Origin: Tenrec ecaudatus
Taxonomy: Eukaryota; Chordata; Mammalia; Afrosoricida; Tenrecidae
Length of the DNA: 64,000 bases
Direction of reading: 5' to 3'
NCBI RefSeq assembly: GCF_050624435.1
Contig: NC_134535.1
Coordinates: forward strand, 123,305,731 to 123,369,730
Position 1 is the first letter of the stretch. Each line of letters opens with the position of its first letter. The position numbers and the translations under genes were made by a program. A model generated the notes under the pieces. It was not told the origin of the DNA. It searched no databases and saw only the letters and a program-made list of their open reading frames with translations. Of the stretch, positions 50,351-59,855 are shown one piece after another.

Positions 50351-50360
50351 CTCGGTGAGT
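50351..50360 (+). promoter_or_regulatory. Candidate major splice donor in the ERV leader
   Basis: CTCG|GTGAGT, between the primer-binding site and the gag ATG, matches a strong 5' splice site at the usual place for env mRNA splicing. Confidence 0.55.
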
Positions 50361-50383
50361 AGAACTTCGTCCGTCCCATAGAG

Positions 50384-51304
50384 ATGGGCCAAAAACTAAG
50401 CAAAGAGATGGTCTTTATAAAGGAACTTAAAGTTTCCCTCAGAGAGAGAGGAGTAAGAGTTAAGAAAAAGGATTTGATAAGATTCTTTCTTTTTGTAGAC
50501 AAAGTCTGTCCATGGTTTATAGTGAATGGGCCTGAAATTCATCGTGGGAAATGGCAAAAGGTCGGGAGGGATTTAAATGACAAACTGCATAAAGAAGGAC
50601 CCGATGCGGTTCCCGCCGCAGTTTTTTCTTATTGGGGATTGATCAGGGACATTGTTGAGGCCGCTTCTGAGGACCCGGATAAGCAACAACTTCTCTCGGT
50701 GGCAGAATATTGCCTCCGCCCACTTTCTCGCTCGGCCTCCGTTTCTTCCCTTTGTTCGGATAAAAACCCCTCCAAATCTCCCTCGGTACTCATAGAAGTG
50801 CCAGGTTCAGAGAAACCTGACACAGAAAAGCCCGCTGCGGGGGAGCCTGTCCCCCCTACCTCCCGTTACCCTCCCCTCCCACAAGAGAAGTATAGCCCCA
50901 AAAATTTGCCTGCTACCTACCCCGTGTTTTCCAAAGCCACCAATGACAAGCCCCTAGACCCTGAGGACGTGGCCACTCTGGAGGAAGAAGCGGCACGTTA
51001 CCATAACCCTGACGGGCCCTCTGCCCTTTTAACCAGACCTCCACCTTATAACAATCAGATATGCGCCCCCTCTCTCCCAGTTCCCGCAGACTTGATGCCC
51101 GCCCTCACTGAGACAAAGGCAAAACTTTCCTCCCAAGTCGCTGAATTGAAGGAAGTTTTAAACCTCCAAAAGGATTTCGCCCGCCTTTCCGCGGAACTTT
51201 CCTCCCTTCAAAAGCCCCCCTATCACCCATCCCTCAGCATTGTTTCAACCTACCCTCCCCGTAGGGCCCCCCTCAACCACGGATCTTTTGTTGGCAGTAG
51301 TTAA
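50384..51304 (+). pseudogene. Betaretroviral gag, N-terminal part only (matrix and phosphoprotein region with PPPY motif)
   Basis: This is an open frame of 306 codons from an ATG about 30 bp after the splice donor. It begins MGQKLSKEM, with Gly2 for N-myristoylation. Residues 1-110 have the betaretroviral matrix pattern, including VCPWF and FSYWGLI. A PPPY late-domain motif is at residues 219-222, after an acidic DPEDVATLEEEAARYH stretch, and residues 236-275 look like a coiled coil. The capsid (major homology region) and nucleocapsid zinc knuckles are absent. The last 25-30 codons run over the deletion junction into env sequence in the wrong frame. No internal stop exists, so a truncated Gag could be translated if the LTR were active; this is inference. 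Confidence 0.85.
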
Positions 51305-51785
51305 CGCCTCAGTGCACGCCCTTCAAAAATCTAACCTTACCTTTTCAGATAACTGTTGGGTGTGTTACTCCTCCCTTCCCCCTTTTTATGAAGGAGTAGC
51401 TCATTTTGGCAACCCAGTATTCACTAACTCAACTACTGAGCTTCGATGGGACCCTGAGGAGCAGCAGGGCCTCACTCTCGGACAGATCTCAGGGGCGGGA
51501 CTCTGTCTCCTGGGACCACGCATGTTGCCACCCAAAGAATTCATTGATATTTGTAACCAAACCCTTGTAATGAATGCTTCTTTTATGTACGTTTCTTCTA
51601 CAAATCATTCCTATTTTGCTTGCTCCTCAGGATTAACCACCTTCATAATCACTGCCACCTTTTTAAAGAATAAGGAATATTGTGTTCAAGTTTTACTTTT
51701 GCCCCATTTAACTGTCCACAGCCCCGCAGATTTTTTGCAGTTTTGGGAACAAAAAACGCCTCCCCCCCTCAAGAGTCAAACGTGA
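51240..51785 (+). pseudogene. Type-D/RD114-like env, SU part (N-terminus deleted, frame break before TM)
   Basis: The frame is open for about 180 codons and overlaps the end of the gag frame. It carries the SU isomerase-type CWVC motif (DNCWVCYSSLPPFYEG) and several N-glycosylation sequons. The signal peptide and receptor-binding N-terminal half are missing. The frame ends at TGA 51783-51785 because of a one-base frame change in a run of C residues at 51762-51768, just upstream of the SU/TM cleavage site, which lies in the other frame. The CWVC spacing and the CX6CC in the TM part place it with the RD114/type D group, the group that also includes several placental syncytins. It is not functional as it stands. 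Confidence 0.85.
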
Positions 51786-52494
51786 GCCCCTCACTGCACT
51801 CACCTTAGCTGTGGTCCTCGGCCTGGGAGCCGCTGGGGCAGGTACGGGAATTGCTTCATTGATTACCACCAATCAACAGTACACCCAGTTAAGTGCAGCT
51901 ATCGACAAAGATCTTCAAGACCTCCAGGCGGGGCTTGCCAATCTCAAAGATTCGGTGAGCTCCCTCGCCGAAGTAGTCTTGCAAAATAGAAGAGGGCTAG
52001 ATTTGCTTTTCTTACAACAAGGCGGCCTATGTGCCGCGCTTAAGGAAGAATGCTGTTTTTATGTGGATAAGTTAGGATTGGTGGAAAATAGTTTGCAAAA
52101 GGTCAGAGACAGCTTGGAAAAAAGAAAAAAGGAAAGAGAACAGCAGGAATCATGGTATGAAAATTGGTTTTCCACTTCCCCTTGGCTTTCCACTTTACTC
52201 CCCAGCTTGTTGGGACCTCTTGTAGGTCTTATCCTACTTTTAACTTTCGGCCCTTGGGCCTTTAATAAGTTAACCAGTTTCGTTAAGTCACAGATTGACG
52301 CAGCCCTTTGCACAAAGCCGGTCTCCGTCCACTACCACCGGATCAACACCCGGGACGCTGATGAAGAGGAATCCTACGAGGGCGTGTCTCGAGCTACAGA
52401 GACCCCTGGGCTGCAGTTTTCCACCCTTGCCTCCACGCTTGATCCCTCTCGGTCCTGGCTGCACAGGGCCTGGAATTGGGCTAAAAGCCATTGA
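51772..52494 (+). pseudogene. Type-D/RD114-like env, TM subunit (open frame)
   Basis: This frame begins with a furin-type RVKR at 51772-51783 and stays open to a TAA at 52492-52494, about 240 codons. In order: a Gly/Ala-rich fusion-peptide region, a heptad-like helix, an immunosuppressive-domain-like segment followed by the CX6CC motif (Cys codons at 52030, 52051 and 52054), a membrane-proximal helix, one hydrophobic span (about 52180-52263) and a cytoplasmic tail of about 75 residues. Every TM landmark is preserved without a stop, unlike SU. No start codon or signal peptide would deliver it to the membrane, so it is classed as a pseudogene part. Confidence 0.87.
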
Positions 52495-52661
52495 TAACAT
52501 TGTCAGTGCATACAAACATCCGTTTTGTTCCCTCCCCTGCGGCGCGTGACCGGGCCATTGTTGCCCTTATTGGGGTGGCATATTTGACTAAATTGTAAGA
52601 CCAAGAGCGGCATATTTGTCAATTGTAAGACCCCCCCCCCCCCACCTTCAGTGCTGAGTTT

Positions 52662-52795
52662 GCAGCCAATGACGGGTAAGGACTGGGGGCACTCTTTACC
52701 AACCTAGGACAGGCGTTGGCCGCCAAGAGGGCCTCCTAGCCGATGACGGGTACGGACTGAGTTGCGCCCTAGCCACCTAAGACAGACGGAACTCC
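52662..52795 (+). promoter_or_regulatory. CTE-like RNA export element (type D retrovirus constitutive transport element)
   Basis: Two imperfect copies of a motif pair are present. GACGGGTAAGGA (52671) with AACCTAGGACAGG (52701) forms the first half; GACGGGTACGGA (52744) with CACCTAAGACAGA (52774) forms the second. In the type D virus CTE, the same GACGGGTAA and CTAAGACAGG strings form two symmetrical internal loops bound by NXF1/TAP. The spacers can pair: CGTTGGC (52714-52720) with GCCGATG (52739-52745), and GGGGGCACTC (52685-52694) with GAGTTGCGCCC (52759-52769), as required for the long hairpin. It lies between env and the polypurine tract, the normal CTE position. Confidence 0.85.
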
Positions 52796-52842
52796 CTGAA
52801 GGATGGTCACTGCACGCCGTACCCTCCTTTTTTAAATAATGT

Positions 52843-52854
52843 AAGGGAGGGGGA
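52843..52854 (+). other. Candidate polypurine tract of the ERV
   Basis: AAGGGAGGGGGA lies about 50 bp after the CTE-like element, where the plus-strand primer should be. The expected TG start of a 3' LTR does not follow; AGCCAC follows instead. Confidence 0.65.
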
Positions 52855-52860
52855 AGCCAC

Positions 52861-53624
52861 CAAATAGTGATTGAGAGTGGCTGATGGTTTTGTACTGGCA
52901 AAACTCGGTACTGGCTCGGTTGTTCTCATCATTTTGAATAAAGGTATTGTTCTGATTCCTAGTGTGATAGATTTTTAGCGATTGTATCCTGGACATTTTT
53001 CCAATTATGGTTCAAGACTCTGGGGCTTATTTAGAGTATTAAAAACATCACACTGTTTAGGTTTGGCGTACACGTACTGGACTATTTTTGCGGGCGGTGA
53101 CTCCAATGACACTAATTTTCAGAGTTTGGCAGTGTTACCTTGATGTATCTGGTACTGCCGGAATTCCACTGGTCCTGGCTACTTCACCAATGGCCAGAGG
53201 AGATTTTCTCACACTGGTCTACCTACTAACACTATGGGAAGCAACACAGCACCCAGGGATATGATGTTCCATGGGCTTGTTTTCTGATATCTTTGAATAG
53301 GTCTCGTGTCCCCAGGTGAGAGAGGGACATATCAAGTTTGAGAGGAAAGAGTGCTTCCCCTGGCCACATAGTGACAGGGAGTTCCTGACAGAGTGCTTTG
53401 GATGTACTATGGGACTTACCCGATGCTGTCAATGAGAACTCCAACAATCCAGGGGGAAACTTAGTCTATGTGATGCTCCTCTCAGTATGAGGTTGGCATC
53501 AGGAAATATTGGACCCTTCTTTTGAGTGTAGAAGGGGATGGAGAAGACTAAAGACTATGGTGGTGTTCTAGTGTTCTAGTCCTGGGGCCAGGAGCCAGGT
53601 TACTTTGCTGTGAAGAACTTGTTA
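52861..53624. other. Right flank of the ERV, unassigned
   Basis: Contains an AATAAA near 52937 but shows no similarity by eye to the 5' LTR. Probably old repeat or host DNA. Confidence 0.4.
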
Positions 53625-53795
53625 ACACTGACTCCACTATGACTCGGGGAGAATATATGTGTTAGGGCATAGCTGTACTTCATAGGGTTTTCAATGGCTG
53701 AATTACTGATGGAGATCACCAGGCACCTTTAAGTGGACTCCAATCTTTAATTTTTTTAGCAGCCAAGCTTGCTAGCTGTTTTAGACTTCCACCTC
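53625..53795 (-). repeat. Older AfroSINE copy
   Basis: CTCCACTATGACTCGGGG, AGGGTTTTCAATGGCTGA, GAGATCACCAGGCACC and AAGCTTGCTAGCTGTTTTA follow the reverse complement of the AfroSINE. Confidence 0.65.
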
Positions 53796-53960
53796 ACTCT
53801 TATCATTCAAAGTCTCCTTGGTTGTTTCTTATGTTTTTTTCCAGGTGAGGATCAGAGAGAAACAACTCTACACCATCTTGTCCTGACCTGCAGACTAATT
53901 AATCTTTTTATTTTCCTCTTCTTCTTCACTAGTTTCTTTCCTTTCCCATTTTGCACACAC

Positions 53961-53962
<2 letters not shown>

Positions 53963-53993
<31 letters not shown>
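53963..53993. repeat. (GT)n microsatellite
   Basis: About fifteen GT units. Confidence 0.95.
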
Positions 53994-53994
<1 letters not shown>

Positions 53995-55414
53995 CCTATC
54001 CAACTATTCTATGGTGACTTCTGTTCTACAGGTTCTCTGCTCTCTCTGGTTACTCTACAAAATCCTCTGTTACTGGAAGGCAGATTTGGACTGGAATAGC
54101 AGTCACTCTGGAAAATACAATTTCATACAGAGGATTCTAGCTAAAAACAAACAAAACATAATCCTAGCACTAAACCCATTTCACATGTTGAGAAATCACC
54201 ACTGTATCGGCATTTTACCTCTACTCCCACTATGCAAATCTTAAAACTATTGCTGGTTTGTCCCACAGTCAGCCCATCAGGACAATTGGACCTGGCATTA
54301 TATGTATTTAAATATAAGTTATGACATAGCTATGTTTTAAACAAGTTACTCTTATGCCAAAAGTTTCCAAATTATCTCAGGGAGAGTTCAAGCTTTATAG
54401 CATTGGTTTCTGTGCCTCCAAGAGGGGTATTAACTACATTCCATGGTGCAGATGAGTTAGGCATCTCTAAGAAAACTGATCACAAACTAGTAAAAATACG
54501 AGTATATACAACTTTTAAAGTTATATAACAGAAAATAGTTGAACTGACTTAACAGGCATTAATTGGAATTCTACCATATACCCGAGGCTACACCAAGACC
54601 TGAGAGAATCTGGAAAAGCTGAGGTAGTCTCTCCCTTCCTGTACCTACATTCTGGGTTGTGAAGTCAAATATCAGCAGCATGATGTAAAGTGCTTTCAAG
54701 ACTGAGCAAATAACATATCCTTGAGAACACAAGAGTGGAGAAATAGAACTTAATCTAAGGATCAGAAATCAGACTAAGAATATAAGGTACTAGCCAAACA
54801 TCCTTTCTGTGGTTGCTACCCACTCTCCATGCCCCAAATTGATCCTCTTTCTCAAAGAGACTCCAGAAACAGGCACTGCACTGGAATTTGTATACTTTGG
54901 GAACTGTAGCTGTTGATGTGACTATATGATCATAGCAAACAGACAGTTGGGCTCTGATTTCTTCTAGAATTTCTAAAATAACATTACCAGCAAAGAACAT
55001 GAACACCATGTTTCTGAACAAGCTCTGACTTGAGACAGTGAACTTTCAGGGGCCCTCCCAGAAGCTAAGCCCTGTACACAAGCAGGAAATTTAGGATGGA
55101 TATTATTTATTTTGCTCTCTTTTGGCTTTGGGGTCATCTGGGGATAAGGATTTGGAAGAGAAAGACTGAGAGGGAGATGAAACAAAGCACAAAATGTAGG
55201 GTTTTTTTTTCCCCTGTGGATAAAGGAAACTGACTTGAAATATTTTGTGCAAATGAATGGTCAAACTATTTTGGCTTAGAATTATTAGTTTATCTGCAGT
55301 ATAAAGAATGATTCTAGATATGCTTTTATTAGAAGAATTGATCATGTCTCAAATGTAGATTCCCTGCCATATTCTGTGTGCCAGGTACTTTTTGCAGATG
55401 TTTTCTCAGAAGAA
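53994..55414. other. No recognised gene
   Basis: A minus-strand frame at 54755-55021 has no recognised domain and no clear splice context. Confidence 0.4.
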
Positions 55415-55690
55415 ACACACCCTGTGATAGTTAGGGTTTTTTTTTTTAATATCTTTTTATGTCAACAAAGTTCCTGTAGGAACATGGGGAGCAATTTAGC
55501 CTGTCAATCAAGTCCCAGCTTTATGGAGGGTAACCAAGATAAGTTTCTTGGAGGTGGACAAGTTTCCCTCTCTGCTTTCACCTTCTTGTTGACAAGCCAA
55601 ATGGAGCTACACTGAGACCTATAAAGCCCTGGAGATGCTGTCAATGTCTGTGAACTTGTTTCTCTAGTCAATCTGGCCTAACATACACCC
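55415..55690 (+). repeat. Unassigned family A relative, shortened
   Basis: ATTTAGCCTGTCAATCAAGT, TTGACAAGCCAAATGGAGCT and TTCTCTAGTCAATCTGGCCT. Confidence 0.6.
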
Positions 55691-55894
55691 TGTGTTTGAA
55701 TCATCAATTCAGCCAGAAGGGATTTCACTGACACACTGATTAACATAAAGCCTTGAGCAAGACCAACACAGAAGGGTTCACATTAGTAAATGCTGTTATT
55801 TTTACTTTCCACTGAGAAAAAAAATAGGAGAGCAACAGTCTATATGAAGCATTTGCAATGTAACAGACATAAGGAACCCAGAAGACACTGCCAA

Positions 55895-56060
55895 GTGAGT
55901 GTTGAAATGCTAACGACTAGGCTGGTGAGTCAACTCACCAGCTACTTCAGGGGAGAAAAATGAGGCTGTCTTCTTGTGTAGACATCTACCACCTCTGACA
56001 CTATATATTAGGTTACCATGAGTCATCATTGACTCCATGGCTGGGGTCTTGGTTTGGGGG
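55895..56060 (+). repeat. tRNA-derived SINE
   Basis: AGGCTGGTGAGTCAACTCAC, AAATGAGGCTGTCTTCTTGT and GTTACCATGAGTCATCATTG. Confidence 0.6.
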
Positions 56061-57089
56061 TTCTAAGTCACTCACAGTGGCAAGTGATTTTCAGGTGTGA
56101 TCTCTCTTGAATCTTACAACTAGCCAGTGAAACTAGCATTATACTTATTTTTCATAGAAGGAAATTACATAAGAGGCTGTGTAATTTATTAGTACCATAG
56201 CTGGCAATTATCACAGTCCATGCTTTAGGTGAGTGGTTTGGAAGCTAGTTTGTAAAATAATGGATCAGTTAGAGTCACAATTTGACTGAAATTTTATGTA
56301 TAAATCACCCCATCCACACACAATTTGATAATATAATGTTAACAAGTTACATTTAATTGGGAAAATTATAAGGATATAGCTCTTAAGCCAAGACCATTTC
56401 ATCTCTGCTGTGTCTGCAGAAAGGCCTCTTTTTGGCCCTCCCTCAGCCTTTTGGCCTATCCTGTGCTCAGGCACCTTTACAAAGCTTCTTAAGGCTGCTA
56501 ATAAAGGCCCAAAGGACACGCTACTCCTCCTTAAGCTTCAATACAAAAGCACTGAGCTCTAGCTTCCCCAATTAAGTGCTTAAAGATACCCCACTTCACA
56601 AGGCAGCTCCCTGCCCAAATGCACTCAACATTATTTGTTCTATGGTTGTACAGTCCACTGCTCTGTCTCATGCTGTGGCTACTGATTCAGAGGCTGCTGC
56701 TTTTCTGATATCAAAGCTGTCTCCTGGATCAAGGAGATACACTGAATAAGGATCTCAGAGTATAAAAGATACTCTCCACTCCTGGCTCTTCTCTCTTGCG
56801 ATTACTAATATTCCCCCATTTCTGCTTTTGAGACTGCTATTATACCCAGCACAATGGCAGTCACAATGAACCTTGTTGACAATCACTCACAGTTGAACTG
56901 CAATTCAACCACAATCTTACCCCACTTCTGACCTACATCCATCAGAAAAAATGAAGATGGTTTAGTGGGAATAACAAAGGCTATATAGATAGAAGAGCTA
57001 TAGTAAATAACTCATCGCACTACAGCCATAAAGATATATTCTTTTATTCCACATAAATGTCTCTCAGCACTTAATTGTGCTGAACATTT
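56061..57089. other. No recognised gene
   Basis: Unassigned intergenic DNA. Confidence 0.45.
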
Positions 57090-57605
57090 CTTATTAGCTG
57101 AGTTAGTCTGGGGAGACCAGAGAAACAAATTAATAGTCATATTTGTATAAAAAAGAGATTTGTGTATATACAAGAGCAACTGTACATTAAGAAAACCTCC
57201 TAGCCCAGTCCACATCAAGCCCATAAGTGCAATATTAGCCCAAATGCCCAATACCAATCTATAAAGTACTCTTCAGACTCACGAAACACATGCAATGATA
57301 CCAAATTCAGGAAGATCACAGGCCAGTGGGTGGGAAATCTTCTGGGGCCAATGGCGTTGTAAGCATCTCAGCACTGGCAGAGGTCTCCACGTGTCTCCTC
57401 CAGCTCAGGGAACTTACATAGCTCCATGTGTCTTGTCAGCTGCAATGCCTCCCAGGGAGTGAGCATGTGTCCCACCTCAAGTGAACTATTCATCTCCTTA
57501 GTGCCACCAAATGAGGTCAACAAGCTGCCACCCGATTGACAGGCTAAATTCAACCCCTCCACTCTCAATCCTCTCAAAATGATAACAGTTTATGTAACTA
57601 CCACA
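57090..57605 (-). repeat. Unassigned family A relative
   Basis: It pairs with 42880-43350. It begins near AGAGAAACAAATTAATAGT and ends with the reverse complement of the GGTGGAGTCTAGCC block. Confidence 0.65.
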
Positions 57606-58921
57606 GACCACCCCTTATCACTCTGACACTTTCACACAACTCTTTAGCCATACATAATTTTTAACAAAACAATAATAAAATCATATCTGTACCTAACAGG
57701 ATAAAACAAAAATGCATATAAGTCAATATGTGCCACCCTCATTAAAGCATAACATTCTATTAGTGAACAAAACAAAACTGTCCTATGCCTGACAATTGCA
57801 GTTAAGTAACACCTACACCTTAATCCTGTATCCTCTGAATATATTCCCCCACCTATGAGAGTTTGTAAACCAGCTACTTCATGCATTATTCTGCCCCATT
57901 TTGGGTATCTAATGTCTATTCTACCCACTTACTTCCAACCAGTGATCTGAGGAAACAATCATAATCTTTGACATGAAGAATCCTCATTCCAGTTGAAACC
58001 TTGTGAAATCTGCATCAATAAGCAAAATCCAATCAGGACATGCCATCCATAAGTCTGAAGCAATATGCACCAGTTCACAGGCTGAAAATAATTCTTCCCT
58101 TCATCTGGTCGGGATCTGGTCAACCCAATGTGGGCTCCCTCTCTTACCCTCACCAGGGTGCCCTTTGGTCACCTTGCTTTTAGACCATGGCCTCACCACA
58201 AATTCTCAACAACCCTAGCCCCCTTGTGCTAATGTCATGAACTTCAAACGAGTGAACCTGCTCTCATCTATATGTAACTACCACACTAGCCTTTAGCACT
58301 TGTTAACTTCTATCATAAATCCTTTCATCATAAATATTGTCTGTGAGTTCTGGGAAGACATTGCAATGGATATTATAGCCCAGAGAGATAATGATTTGGT
58401 CAAATAGAGAAACATTTAACGGCACATACATTCTACCTGCCTGTTAGAACCCTTGATATACAATGGATCTTGAGGAAAAAACAATACTGGTATTAGTATT
58501 CAACAAAGTAACTATTGATTGACCAAGCATTTAACTCATCATTAAATATTTGTATATATTCATATATAACTTAGAACATAGTTTCAAAAGATAACAGAAT
58601 TCCCAGGATTAAAAGACTTCGATAAGTTCATCAATAAAGATAAATCATTTTCTTCTTGATATCATGGAAACAATTCTGGATCTGACTGAATGATTGAAGT
58701 GTATGATATGTAGACTATGCCAATGAAGCTGTAAATAAGGGAGGCAATGCCTCATAAATTGTTATTTCATCTTTTTTGAGATTCATCAGTACAGTGTAGC
58801 TGATGCTATAAATGTTTTTAATATATTTTGAAACAATAATATATTAGGTATCAGATGCTTAAATAATTCAGTTAATTGTGAAAGCCAGAATATTCAATCC
58901 AAAAAGAGTGCATGGCATTTG
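57606..58921. other. No recognised gene; possibly a longer repeat continuing family A
   Basis: Frames at 57644-57928 and 57959-58153 show no CTLD or other domain. Confidence 0.4.
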
Positions 58922-59420
58922 TGTTAGTTTATTGTGCCAGCCTGGCCAATAAACACAAGTAGGATTAATTGAAGGGCAGAGGGATAAATGGTTCGGTGAG
59001 CCTCGCCTTGCTTGTTCTGTGCCTCAATTTAAAGGGGTACACTACCTGTGGGATGCCTAGCCTGTGGACTGTGTCGCTGTAAGTTGAGGTCCCTTTAAGC
59101 CCACAGGATGGGAATGCTCATCTCTGGAGCTGGGGACTGACAGTTGGTGACAGTTGGGGACCTGCCTTGCTGTTTGCTGCCTGGATATATATTGCCCAGC
59201 TCTCTCTACAGAAAGGGACTGGCAACTGGCGGCTCTCAAGCCTTAAAGGACTGCTAGTGTCTCACTGCTTTATAATTTAACTGTTAATTTCTTGTATTAT
59301 CTATCTGTATATAATTTAATGGTTCATTTCCGATATTATATATCTATCTTTATAAATATATTTATATATAATCACTAGCAATCTGGTTTGTCTCTCTAGA
59401 GAACCCTGTCCAGCACAGCA
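58922..59420 (+). repeat. Unassigned interspersed family B copy
   Basis: It starts GTTAGTTTATTGTGCCAGCC and ends TCTCTCTAGAGAACCCTGTC. Shared inner blocks include GGGACCTGCCTTGCTGTTTG and GACTGCTAGTGTCTCA. It lies just downstream of the CLEC2D-like stop codon. Confidence 0.65.
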
Positions 59421-59740
59421 TTTGAGGAACAGTTTTAAATACAGATAGTCCTTACTTTTCTGACTTTTTGACTTTAGAAAAGGTATGAGTACATTCACAA
59501 AATGTTTGAAAGCTCTCCAAACAAACTTGACTATAGATTAATAAGATATTTTTGGATGGCTTCAGCAAGCATGGTTATTTTAATGTATTGTTTGGGTATG
59601 GGAGTTTAAATCCTTAATGTTAACAGATTAGATATTATGTAATGTTTGGTGTAACAAATCAGCAACTGTATATAACAAATTATACTGCATCCCCCTGGTA
59701 CTTTGGGAAATTACAATTTACATCTTAAAGGATTTTGACA

Positions 59741-59855
59741 CTACTGGGTATAAACTTGTTTGTTACAAATCCATTTCCTATCTGCGTAGGACCTGGCACT
59801 ACTGAGACCCTTGTCATTCAAGTATGCACATTCTCCAGCTCCTTTTATGATAAAC
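59741..59855 (-). CDS. CLEC2D: CLEC2D-like terminal coding exon and stop
   Basis: The acceptor is TTATAG. The exon completes the split Ser codon and reads [16 protein letters not shown], then [15 protein letters not shown], and ends TQ before a TAG at 59743-59741. [10 protein letters not shown] and RKWIC are the last conserved CTLD blocks. Ser replaces the sixth canonical Cys in the SSARSY segment, as His does in human CLEC2D, which supports CLEC2D over other family members. Confidence 0.87.

Larger units (their letters stand above)
49809..52854 (+). mobile_element. Mosaic endogenous retrovirus: betaretroviral 5' half, type-D-like env, CTE-like element; no 3' LTR
   Basis: Order seen: 5' LTR, primer-binding site, leader with splice donor, gag start, deletion junction near 51200-51240, env (most of SU and all of TM), CTE-like repeat, polypurine tract. 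CA, NC, pro, pol, the N-terminal part of SU and the 3' LTR are absent. Betaretrovirus-type matrix with RD114/type-D-type env is the known architecture of simian type D viruses, so the mosaic is probably ancestral rather than made locally. The hexamer AGCCAC lies directly before the LTR (49803-49808) and directly after the polypurine tract (52855-52860), which may be a 6-bp target duplication. The element abuts the 5' end of the TDG pseudogene. Confidence 0.9.

Noticed and set aside
52861-52990. 3' LTR of the ERV because of an AATAAA near 52937
   Set aside because: No TG start, no similarity by eye to the 5' LTR and no matching TATA or U5 sequence.
54755-55021. Possible further lectin or membrane exon on the minus strand
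   Set aside because: No CTLD motif, no hydrophobic span of proper length and no convincing splice sites.
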